From assembly GCA_045599185.1 (NCBI GenBank), contig JAZRVO010000010.1:1-40445 (forward strand): a stretch of 40,445 nt of DNA, read 5' to 3'. A program made the position numbers and the translations under genes. This DNA is from UBA1240 sp045599185 (GTDB lineage: Bacteria > Spirochaetota > Spirochaetia > Treponematales > Treponemataceae). This document shows positions 7,259 to 13,934 of the stretch, in pieces (the stretch's first letter is position 1; each line of letters opens with the position of its first letter). The notes under the pieces were generated by a model. The model did not search any database, had not been told where the DNA came from, and saw only the letters and a list, made by a program, of their open reading frames with translations.

Positions 7259-8041
7259 TTACCTTGCCAAAAGGGCAACGTAAAAATCCTGATTTTCTGT
7301 CTGCACTTTTGCAACCACCTGATTGCTGAAAATTGCATCCAGACCGTTCTTGTATTCAATTATTTTTGAAACATAATCCAAAGTTTTCTGCGGCGTAGTG
7401 CCTGTTTTTACTTTTGTTGTTCCTGCGTTATACATTGCAAGGGCTGCTACTTCGTTTCCGGCCGTATCAAGACAGAAACGCAGGTGTTTAAGCCCCATTT
7501 TAGAGTTAATTTCCGGGTCGAAAAAATCTTCTTCGCTTAATTTGGTAAATGTATTGCTGTTAAGCTGAAAAAGACCGCGGTCGATGCTAGAATTTTTGTT
7601 AACGTTTACAGCGCGGCTTTTGTAGCGGCTTTCAATGTAGGCAAGGGCAAAAGCAAGTGAAAGTGGAATGTCGTTTGCCTCTGCGTTTGTTAAGATTGCG
7701 CTTGTAACGGTTTCGCTGCCGGTGATGTAAGTGTAAAAGGCTTCTACCATCTGGCGGTTTTCTTCGTCGCGGTAAAGCATTAACCCAATGTCGTCTTTCT
7801 GGGCGTAGGTTACGGCCAGTTTCTGGTAATCCTGCGGATTAACGCTGGTACTTAATGTTTTTGTGGTAATTTCAGAAATTACTTCTGCCTGCTGCGGCGG
7901 TATGAACAGTTTTTGCAGCTGGCGGAAAACCATAAATGAAAAGAATGCAACTGCAAACAAAGCTGTTAAAAGAAGGAAAAATTCCAGAATTTTTCCTGAC
8001 GAAATACTTTTTTTATTGAAATTATTTGTAGCCATTAACAT
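7259..8041 (-). CDS. Membrane-anchored lytic transglycosylase (SLT domain)
   Basis: 260 residues from ATG 8041. One transmembrane helix near residues 17-38 is followed by a periplasmic domain. The SLT (Slt70/MltC-like) fold is shown by FALAYIESRYKSRA, whose Glu (about residue 137) is the catalytic acid, then SIDRGLFQLNS and AALAMYNAGTTKV. Such enzymes cleave peptidoglycan between MurNAc and GlcNAc. The frame stays open to 8119, but that extension is unlike a signal sequence. ATG 8035 is an alternative start. A -10 hexamer 7 nt upstream of 8041 and the lack of a ribosome binding site favour 8041. No flagellar gene is adjacent, so a flagellar role is not supported here. Confidence 0.8.
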   Translation of the reverse strand: MLMATNNFNKKSISSGKILEFFLLLTALFAVAFFSFMVFRQLQKLFIPPQQAEVISEITTKTLSTSVNPQDYQKLAVTYAQKDDIGLMLYRDEENRQMVEAFYTYITGSETVTSAILTNAEANDIPLSLAFALAYIESRYKSRAVNVNKNSSIDRGLFQLNSNTFTKLSEEDFFDPEINSKMGLKHLRFCLDTAGNEVAALAMYNAGTTKVKTGTTPQKTLDYVSKIIEYKNGLDAIFSNQVVAKVQTENQDFYVALLAR

Positions 8042-8048
8042 ACCGTAC

Positions 8049-8077
8049 ATTATGTCAAAAAAACGTAACAAATGCAA
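8049..8077 (-). promoter_or_regulatory. Promoter of the lytic transglycosylase gene
   Basis: On the minus strand TTGCAT, 17-bp spacer, CATAAT, then 7 nt to ATG 8041. The -10 matches consensus at 5 of 6 positions, the -35 at 3 of 6. Confidence 0.4.
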
Positions 8078-8288
8078 GTGTTTGCCGCAAATATTACGGT
8101 TTATTGCAAACGGTTGCAAATATTAGAAATCTGGCAAAATAAATGCTGAATAAGTCAAAAGCCTGCGCTTGTCTGTAAAGTCATGCATTTGCATTCTTCT
8201 TGCGTTCGTTTTTCGCCTTGTTATTTTTAGTGCGCTTGCCGTGCCGGTTGCCGGCTGTTTTTAGTGTTTTTTCAAAAAATTGCCATAA

Positions 8289-8333
8289 ACAAAAAAAGGC
8301 TGTTCCCAAGCTATATCACTGGGAACAGCCTTT
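8289..8333 (-). terminator. Terminator of the rex-serC-serA operon
   Basis: A 14-bp perfect stem AAAGGCTGTTCCCA / TGGGAACAGCCTTT with an 11-nt loop, followed on the minus strand by T-rich sequence. It lies 30 bp after the serA stop. Confidence 0.93.
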
Positions 8334-8364
8334 ATATGCTAAAACGCAGTTAAATCGTTGTCTG

Positions 8365-9543
8365 TTAGCCGTTAATCAGGCGAACTGAAATAATTCCGTC
8401 GATTGCGCTGAGTTTTGCAGCAACAGAATCATCAAGTTTGTTTTCAACGTCAATAATGTTGTATGCAACGTCTGCGCGGTTCTGGTTAACCATTGCAGAA
8501 ATATTGCATTTTGCGTCTGCCAGAACAGTTGTAATCTGACCAACCATGTTTGGAATGTTTTTGTTTGCAATGCAAACGCGTGTTCCGTTTTTCGGAACGG
8601 CAGCATCCATGCGGCATTTTGGGAAATTTACAGAGTTTACGATGTTTCCGTTTTCAAGGAAGTCGCGGAGCTGGTTAACAGCCATAACTGCACAGTTTTC
8701 TTCTGCTTCTGGTGTAGAAGCACCAAGGTGCGGCAGACAGATAACTTTGTCATTTTTCAAAAGTTCTTCATCGGCAAAGTCGCTAACGTACAGGGCAATT
8801 TTTTCTGCTTCAATTGCAGCAAGAATGTCTTTGTTTACTACAAGACCGCCGCGTGCAAGGTTAATAAGGCGAACACCTTTTTTCATTGTGTTAATGCGTT
8901 CTGCGTTGATAAAACCTTTTGTATCGTTTGTCTGCGGAATATGTACTGTGATGTAGTCACATTTAGAAAGAAGTGCATCAAGGCTTTCTGCTTTCTGTAC
9001 GGCGCGGCTTAAAGACCATGCTGCATCTACAGAAAGGTAAGGGTCGTAACCGATTACTTTCATTCCCAGTTCAATTGCTGTGTTTGCAACCATTGCACCA
9101 ATTGCGCCCAAACCGATAACGCCAAGTGTTTTTCCCTTTACTTCCGGGCCGACAAACTGGCTTTTGCCTTTTTCTGCAAGTTCAGGAATTTCATCACCTT
9201 TGCCCTGAAGGGTTTTTACCCATTCAGCTGCCTTGTGAACAGGGCGGCTTGAAAAAAGCAGTGCGGCAATTACAAGTTCCTTAACGGCGTTTGCGTTTGC
9301 ACCAGGTGTGTTGAAAACAACAACGCCTTTTTCTGTCATTGCAGGAATCGGGATGTTGTTTGTACCTGCACCTGCACGTGCAACGGCTTTTACGGTTGCA
9401 GGCAGTTCCATAGAGTGCATGTCGGCAGAACGAAGGAGGATTGCATCCGGATTAAGGATTTCTGAAGCAATTTCGTAGTTTTCCAGCGGAAAGTTTGAAA
9501 GACCGGTGGCAGAAATTTTATTAAGTGTTTGAATTTTGTACAT
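8365..9543 (-). CDS. serA: D-3-phosphoglycerate dehydrogenase
   Basis: 392 residues. This is the first enzyme of serine synthesis, oxidising 3-phosphoglycerate with NAD+. The NAD-binding Rossmann motif is GVIGLGAIGAMVAN (about 141-154); the substrate and catalytic regions include NLARGGLVV, DFADEEL and CLPHLGASTPEAEEN with the catalytic His. A C-terminal ACT domain (about 320-392, RVCIANKNIPNMVGQI onward) is the usual serine-sensing module; the longer intervening domain of some homologues is absent. AGGAAA lies before ATG 9543. It follows serC with an intervening hairpin that may reduce read-through. Confidence 0.95.
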   Translation of the reverse strand: MYKIQTLNKISATGLSNFPLENYEIASEILNPDAILLRSADMHSMELPATVKAVARAGAGTNNIPIPAMTEKGVVVFNTPGANANAVKELVIAALLFSSRPVHKAAEWVKTLQGKGDEIPELAEKGKSQFVGPEVKGKTLGVIGLGAIGAMVANTAIELGMKVIGYDPYLSVDAAWSLSRAVQKAESLDALLSKCDYITVHIPQTNDTKGFINAERINTMKKGVRLINLARGGLVVNKDILAAIEAEKIALYVSDFADEELLKNDKVICLPHLGASTPEAEENCAVMAVNQLRDFLENGNIVNSVNFPKCRMDAAVPKNGTRVCIANKNIPNMVGQITTVLADAKCNISAMVNQNRADVAYNIIDVENKLDDSVAAKLSAIDGIISVRLING

Positions 9544-9579
9544 TGTAGTTTCCTGTAAAAGTATTAGGGGTTTCCCGTT

Positions 9580-9630
9580 AAAAAGAATAAAAATGGATTG
9601 CGGTTCCTGAAATCAGAACTGCAATCCATT
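9580..9630 (-). terminator. Hairpin between serC and serA (terminator or attenuator)
   Basis: A 15-bp nearly perfect stem (AATGGATTGCAGTTC / GAACCGCAATCCATT on the minus strand) with a 9-nt loop and then TTTTATTCTTTTT. It sits inside the serC-serA gap, so it either ends most serC messages or sets the serC:serA ratio. I see no obvious separate promoter for serA in the 93-bp gap. Confidence 0.8.
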
Positions 9631-9636
9631 CAAAAA

Positions 9637-10758
9637 TTATGCGTTTTCTTTTGCGAATTTATCCATAAAAGCAACCAGTGCTTTTACGCCTTCAATTGAC
9701 ATTGCGTTGTAAATTGAAGCACGCATACCGCCAACCAGACGGTGACCTTTAAGGTTCATCAGGTCTGCTGCTTCTGCTTCTTTTACAAACTTGGCGTTAA
9801 TGGCTTTTTCTTTTGCCTTGGCTTCTTCGCTGCCGTCGTTTGTTGAATATTTTGTAAGGAAAGGAACGTTCATCAAAGAACGGCTGCCTTTTTCTGCTGT
9901 TGCGTGGTAAAAATCAGAATTGTCCAGATAGTTGTACAAATAGTCCGCTTTTTCGTTGTTGCGTTTTGCCATGCCTTCAGCACCGCCGTTAGCCTTAATC
10001 CATTTAAGAACTTTGCCCATCATGTAGATTGTGTAGCATGGCGGTGTATTGTACATGCTTCCGTTTTCAGCGTGAACTTTGTACTGAAGCATGGTTGGTG
10101 TGTTTGCAACTGGCATTTCTTCAGGAATCAGGTCTTCGCGGATGATTACGAGAGTAACACCGGCTGGTGCAAGGTTTTTCTGTGCACCGGCATAAAGCAA
10201 ACCGAATTTTGTAACGTCAAGAGGTTCAGAAAGAATGCAGCTTGAAATGTCAGCAACAAGCGGAATGTCGCCGGTTTCCGGAATGTAGCCCCATTTTGTA
10301 CCCATGATTGTATTGTTGAAAGTAATGTGAACGTAGTCGTAATCGCCGGTTACTTTTTCAATTTTTGGAATGTAGCAGAAGTTTTTGTCTTCGCTCGTTG
10401 CAATTACATCAACAGTGTCCAAGTATTTTTTTGCTTCAGCAATGGCTTTTTTAGACCAAACACCTGTGTTAACGTATGCAGCTTTTCCTTTCTTTTTCAG
10501 GTTCATAGGAATCATTGCAAACTGGGTGCTTGCGCCGCCCTGCAAAAACAGCACTTTATAATTAGAAGGAATGTTCATAACTTCGCGAATAACTGCTTCA
10601 CATTCTTCAATGATTGGTTCAAAAGCACTTGAGCGGTGGCTCATTTCCATAACACTCTGGCCTGTTCCGTTGCAGTCAAGCATTTCGGCGGCTGCTTCTT
10701 TTAAAACTTCTTCTGGCATTGCAGAAGGTCCTGCTGAAAAGTTGTAAACGCGTTTCAT
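9637..10758 (-). CDS. serC: Phosphoserine aminotransferase
   Basis: 373 residues. This PLP enzyme makes 3-phosphoserine from 3-phosphohydroxypyruvate and glutamate. Diagnostic blocks are YNFSAGPSAMP (5-15), EMSHRS (38-43), FLQGGAST (71-78) and YAGAQKNLAPAG (189-200), with Lys194 as the PLP lysine. Length is typical. Its ATG overlaps the rex stop codon (ATGA), so translation is probably coupled to rex. Together with serA it provides two of the three serine-synthesis steps; no serB is present in the window. Confidence 0.95.
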   Translation of the reverse strand: MKRVYNFSAGPSAMPEEVLKEAAAEMLDCNGTGQSVMEMSHRSSAFEPIIEECEAVIREVMNIPSNYKVLFLQGGASTQFAMIPMNLKKKGKAAYVNTGVWSKKAIAEAKKYLDTVDVIATSEDKNFCYIPKIEKVTGDYDYVHITFNNTIMGTKWGYIPETGDIPLVADISSCILSEPLDVTKFGLLYAGAQKNLAPAGVTLVIIREDLIPEEMPVANTPTMLQYKVHAENGSMYNTPPCYTIYMMGKVLKWIKANGGAEGMAKRNNEKADYLYNYLDNSDFYHATAEKGSRSLMNVPFLTKYSTNDGSEEAKAKEKAINAKFVKEAEAADLMNLKGHRLVGGMRASIYNAMSIEGVKALVAFMDKFAKENA

Positions 10759-11399
10759 TTTGTTTCCCCGAGAACTGCACGTTCTGCTGCCAGCTTTTGC
10801 AAGGCGTCCAGAACAGACACGTTCTCTATTTTGATATTTGCCGGCAGACTTAAAACCACCGGTGTAAAATTAACAATTCCCTTTATGCCGTATTCCGCAA
10901 GCTTTTGCGCCGTGCTTTGTGCAGCACTTGTAGGCACTGCAAGAATGGCATATTCAATTTTCTGCGCGGCAATAACCGCCTGCATCTTGGTCGTTGTGTA
11001 AAGCGGAAAAGGTGCAGAAAGAATTTCGGTGCGGTTAACATTGCTGTCAAAACCGGCAACCATGGAAAAAGCCGTACCGTCAAAGCCGCCGTAATTTATC
11101 AGCGCTTCGCCCAGTCTTCCAAGCCCAACCAGACAGCATTTTGCTTCGCCTGTCTGCACTGCAATCCGGCTTTGAATGGTCTGTTTCAAAAGCAGCACGT
11201 CGTAGCCGCCGGCTTTTGCACAGCTTGCATTCAAAAACGAAATATCCCGGCGCACGGTATCACGTGTCCAGCCCGTAAGCCCTTCAATTTCCGCAGAAGA
11301 AATCACGGCACTTTCGCCTTCGGTACTGGCAATCTGTTCCAGCAAACGCGAAAGTTTTACAAGTCGGGCAAGTGTTGGCTTGGGTATTTCTGTTTTCAC
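10755..11399 (-). CDS. rex: Redox-sensing transcriptional repressor Rex
   Basis: 214 residues from GTG 11399, chosen because AGGAAAA precedes it and a promoter and operator lie just upstream; the frame is open to 11492 but that part crosses the promoter. The N-terminal winged helix (PKPTLARLVKLSRLLEQI, SSAEIEGLTGWTRDTVRRDI) precedes a Rossmann domain beginning CCLVGLGRLGEALINYGGF, the NADH/NAD+-binding motif of Rex. In the family, a low NADH/NAD+ ratio keeps Rex on DNA and NADH releases it. Here rex heads an operon with serC and serA, and two Rex-type palindromes surround the promoter, so it should control itself and serine synthesis. Confidence 0.92.
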   Translation of the reverse strand: MKTEIPKPTLARLVKLSRLLEQIASTEGESAVISSAEIEGLTGWTRDTVRRDISFLNASCAKAGGYDVLLLKQTIQSRIAVQTGEAKCCLVGLGRLGEALINYGGFDGTAFSMVAGFDSNVNRTEILSAPFPLYTTTKMQAVIAAQKIEYAILAVPTSAAQSTAQKLAEYGIKGIVNFTPVVLSLPANIKIENVSVLDALQKLAAERAVLGETK

Positions 11400-11409
11400 A
11401 AAGCTTTTC

Positions 11410-11427
11410 CTGTGAATTATTTCACAA
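11410..11427 (-). promoter_or_regulatory. Rex operator 1 (overlaps transcription start)
   Basis: CTGTGAATTATTTCACAA, 16 of 18 positions matching the general Rex consensus TTGTGAAATATTTCACAA. It lies directly downstream of the -10 hexamer and covers the expected start point, so binding should block initiation. Confidence 0.88.
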
Positions 11428-11429
11428 AC

Positions 11430-11458
11430 AATGTAGAACTTTGAAAGCAAAATGTCAA
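11430..11458 (-). promoter_or_regulatory. Promoter of rex-serC-serA
   Basis: On the minus strand a perfect TTGACA (11453-11458), 17-bp spacer and TACATT (11430-11435, 4 of 6). The expected start is about 11423, giving a leader of roughly 24 nt. Confidence 0.75.
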
Positions 11459-11476
11459 TTGAAAAGGGCTGTTTTT

Positions 11477-11494
11477 CTGTGAAATATTTCACAC
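11477..11494 (-). promoter_or_regulatory. Rex operator 2 (upstream of -35)
   Basis: CTGTGAAATATTTCACAC; its inner 16 bases are a perfect palindrome. It lies about 19 bp beyond the -35 hexamer. The centres of the two operators are 67 bp apart, between six and seven helical turns. Confidence 0.88.
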
Positions 11495-11602
11495 CGAACC
11501 TGAATATTTGAAGAAACGAATTCTGCGCTCAAAATCTTTCAGTTTTTTATTTTTTCAGCTGTGCAAAAAATAAATTTAACAATGTGAAAAATAAGCAGCA
11601 TT

Positions 11603-11611
11603 TGATATAAT
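11603..11611 (+). promoter_or_regulatory. Extended -10 promoter of the 11618 gene
   Basis: TGATATAAT: a perfect TATAAT (11606-11611) with the TG of an extended -10. It ends 6 nt before ATG 11618. There is no good -35, as is common for extended -10 promoters. Confidence 0.6.
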
Positions 11612-11617
11612 GTGAGC

Positions 11618-12211
11618 ATGAAAAACACACTTAAACAGTTAGGCAACCTTAAAAAAGAAGCCGTAAAATCAATCATTCCCGAATACGATGAAGAACACCG
11701 TGAAATTATCAGCATGTTTGTGCGCGAAGACAGCAATTTTCTTTCGGCGTACAGCGGCCCAAACGGTGCTGTAATTGCCGGCGACGTTGCAGAATTTTTG
11801 GATAATGCAGTAAAGCCCATGGCGCTGCGTGACGACCTGCATTTGGTTATAACCAGCAGCCAGATTGATGATGAAGAAAAGGAAATTTATCGCAAGGCCA
11901 TAAAGAATTATTACCGCGGCGAAGTGATAGACAGCGACAAGCGCCTGCACCGAAACGGCCTTGCTTCGCTGTGGATGGTGATAGCAGGCTTTGTAATTAT
12001 TGCTGCCGCTGTTACCCTAAAACTGCTGGGCATTGGTGAAGTGCTGGTTGAAGCCGTAGACATTGCAGGCTGGGTATTTTTGTGGGAATCCGTTCACCTG
12101 TTTTTTATAGAACGCCCCAAGCTTAAATACGAACAGCTGCGCGCCTGCGCACTTTACAACGCAAAAGTAAGCTACAAAAATCCGGAAGAATGTAAAGCGG
12201 CCAAAGTGTAA
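11618..12211 (+). CDS. Membrane protein of unknown function
   Basis: 197 residues from ATG 11618; an in-frame GTG two codons upstream is the alternative. Residues 1-115 are charged and cytoplasmic in character (LKQLGNLKKEAVKSIIPEYD at the start). Two hydrophobic helices follow at about 124-142 and 147-165, then a short basic tail with Cys residues. I recognise no family. It is divergent from rex and has its own promoter; Rex operator 2 is about 110 bp away, so Rex control is possible but not shown. No ribosome binding site is visible. Confidence 0.75.
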   Translation: MKNTLKQLGNLKKEAVKSIIPEYDEEHREIISMFVREDSNFLSAYSGPNGAVIAGDVAEFLDNAVKPMALRDDLHLVITSSQIDDEEKEIYRKAIKNYYRGEVIDSDKRLHRNGLASLWMVIAGFVIIAAAVTLKLLGIGEVLVEAVDIAGWVFLWESVHLFFIERPKLKYEQLRACALYNAKVSYKNPEECKAAKV

Positions 12212-12251
12212 TATATTTAATATTTTCCACCTTGGCATCGGATGCTGATTT

Positions 12252-12578
12252 TTAATTAAGCGTTACTGTAATTGGGCTGATTCCCCAAACACTGTTCTTG
12301 CGGTTGGTATTGGCGTTTAAATATGCAGTTCTTATTCCAATATAATAAGGAATATCAGACTGTAAAGATTCCGGCAGATTAAACTGCACTTCCTTTTGTT
12401 TGTTTTGCGGCAAATAGCTCGCATCAACACTAATCCATAAAGATTCATTGTTTGCAGCTTTTCCTTTTTCATCAACAGGAATAAAGAAAATGCCTGAATC
12501 TTCACCGGCAAGTTTTAATTTTGCGCCGGTTATTTTAAGGCCAAACCCTTTCGCTTGCAAAAGTAAAAAGTGATTTGT
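12252..12578 (-). pseudogene. C-terminal fragment of a DUF4469-like protein
   Basis: A minus-strand frame open from 12578 (TGA just before it) with no ATG near its beginning; the first possible start is TTG 12560 (102 residues). The sequence FGLKITGAKLKLAGED, then GIFFIPVDEKG and a final WGISPITVTLN resemble the Ig-like C-terminal domain DUF4469 found on bacterial DNA-binding proteins. The N-terminal DNA-binding part is missing, so this is most likely a 5'-deleted remnant. Assignment from motif memory only. Confidence 0.4.
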
Positions 12579-12650
12579 TCAGTAAGTATGAAAGTAAAAG
12601 TATAATGAATATAGCGATAAACGAAAGAATAAACACAAGGAGAAAACCGT

Positions 12651-12889
12651 ATGACAAAATCAAACAATCGATTCGGAATGCCGTTTATGATTGAAGGCGA
12701 AAGAATCAAAATAGAGAGAAAATAGATGCCGGTAAAGAGAATGTAAATGAATTACTCAAAACTGAAGGAATAGAGATAAAAGATATTGTTGAGTCAGTAA
12801 TGAGAACAAGAAAAATTGCCCAAATTACCGACAGTTCTCTTGTAAAAGTTAAGAAACTGGCAAGTAAAATCCAGCTTCAGTTAGTATAA
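12651..12889 (+). pseudogene. Small frameshifted gene, unknown function
   Basis: ATG 12651 has an excellent ribosome binding site (AAGGAG, 8 nt upstream) and TATAAT at 12601-12606. The frame reads MTKSNNRFGMPFMIEGERIK and stops at TAG 12723-12725 after 24 codons. A different frame directly continues as protein-like sequence (DAGKENVNELLKTEGIEI, then DIVESVMRTRKIAQITD, then SLVKVKKLASKIQLQLV) to TAA 12887-12889. One frameshift around 12710-12722 therefore joins a well-initiated start to a plausible 55-residue tail. No family recognised. Confidence 0.45.
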
Positions 12890-13089
12890 AGAGGAATTTT
12901 ATTCAAAAAATTCCTGCAAATTTGTTGCTGCTTCAATTTGTCGGTTATCCACCCTTACTTCCGTCACACTCCACGCCCACCTGTTTCCCTTTTATTCGTC
13001 AGTTGCTGCCGTGTGGCATTTTTTCTGCTTTTCTGCTATGTTTTTTGCATAAACGTGCACTAACTAAAAAAACGGGGTAAATGTAAAAT

Positions 13090-13674
13090 ATGAATCAGTT
13101 AAAAATGCAGAACAAATTAAGAAACCAGATGGAAAATGCAGTTTATCCAAGCGTTATGGCCAGAGCCGGAGCATTTTTTCTGGACACCATAATTTTTCTT
13201 CCATTCGGTATGCTGGTTATTTTGCTTCAGGCAAGGGTAACCAAAAATACTGTTTGGGCAGGCGTGCTGGTACAGATATTCAACATGTTTTTTTCTAATT
13301 TCTATAGAATTTTCTTTGCAAAAAAGATTGGCGGAACGCCGGGCAAGCTTATTTGCAAATTTAAAATTGTTAAGGCTGACGGAGCGCCGGTTACGTGGTC
13401 TGCGGCCATAAAAAGGGAAATAATTTCCATATCTGTCGACATTATTTTTCTTGTTTTGTTTTACGCAGCATTTTTTACCAATATGGAAGCAATAAATACC
13501 TTTGCTGATGCTTCTGCAATTTTTTCAAATTCTATATATTCAAGAATGTACAGTCTGATTATGCCTGTTGTTTATTGGTTTGATTACGGAAAAGCCAGGT
13601 CATCTTCAAAAAGGCAGACACTGCACGACAAAATTGCCGGTACGGTTGTCGTTTATAAATACGTAACGCTGTAA
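13090..13674 (+). CDS. RDD family membrane protein
   Basis: 194 residues. The RDD signature Arg and Asp appear in ARAGAFFLDTIIF (about 24-36), followed by membrane helices at about 31-48, 57-76 and 117-136, and the closing RQTLHDKIAGTVVV block (about 175-188). GGTPGKLICKFKIV is the conserved loop. The family is widespread and mostly uncharacterised; some members are linked to ion transport. There is no clear ribosome binding site; the next in-frame ATG (6th codon) is an alternative start. Single-gene unit. Confidence 0.82.
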   Translation: MNQLKMQNKLRNQMENAVYPSVMARAGAFFLDTIIFLPFGMLVILLQARVTKNTVWAGVLVQIFNMFFSNFYRIFFAKKIGGTPGKLICKFKIVKADGAPVTWSAAIKREIISISVDIIFLVLFYAAFFTNMEAINTFADASAIFSNSIYSRMYSLIMPVVYWFDYGKARSSSKRQTLHDKIAGTVVVYKYVTL

Positions 13675-13676
13675 AA

Positions 13677-13748
13677 TTTGCCAGCCGAAGCCTTGACGAA
13701 AAGCGGCAAAATGAAATTCGCGCATTTATGAACGGCAGTTTTAACTGA
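13677..13748 (+). pseudogene. Short coding remnant downstream of the RDD gene
   Basis: Directly after the RDD stop, another frame reads KFASRSLDEKRQNEIRAF then MNGSFN and a TGA stop. The charged, helical composition looks like the C-terminal end of a lost gene. No start codon or family is recognisable. Confidence 0.25.
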
Positions 13749-13764
13749 ACGGAAAAAAACGTGC

Positions 13765-13783
13765 AAAAAGCCCGGGGCTTTTT
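13765..13783 (+). terminator. Terminator downstream of the RDD gene
   Basis: AAAAAGCC / GGCTTTTT with a three-base loop, T5 forming part of the stem. Two more small hairpins follow: GTTCTC-GTAA-GAGAAC (13788-13803) and CTTCTT / AAGAAG (13803-13819). Confidence 0.6.
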
Positions 13784-13900
13784 ACCGGTTCTCGTAAGAG
13801 AACTTCTTCCTGAAAGAAGAAAAAACGTGCATTCGTTTATAAAATGGTACGGAAATACTTTCTTTTTTTCTTTAATGCGCCTGTATGGTACAAAAATCTA

Positions 13901-13928
13901 TTAACAAACCGAAGAACCGTGATACAAT
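13901..13928 (+). promoter_or_regulatory. Promoter of the hybrid kinase gene
   Basis: TTAACA (13901-13906), 16-bp spacer, TACAAT (13923-13928), then 6 nt to GTG 13935. There is no ribosome binding site between the -10 and the start. Confidence 0.6.
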
Positions 13929-13934
13929 ATATTT

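Noticed and set aside
6107..7369. Long plus-strand open frames opposite the PflX-like gene (172 and 200 codons)
   Set aside because: They are antisense shadows of a gene with an intact radical SAM motif; their translations are low-complexity Phe/Cys/Ala-rich and have no start signals.
12893..12920. Hairpin AGGAATTTT / AAAAAATTCCT as a terminator
   Set aside because: The stem is AT-rich and no T-tract follows, so it is not convincing.
13050..13832. Three copies of AACGTGCA around the RDD gene
   Set aside because: Short, irregularly spaced and not placed relative to any promoter; likely chance.
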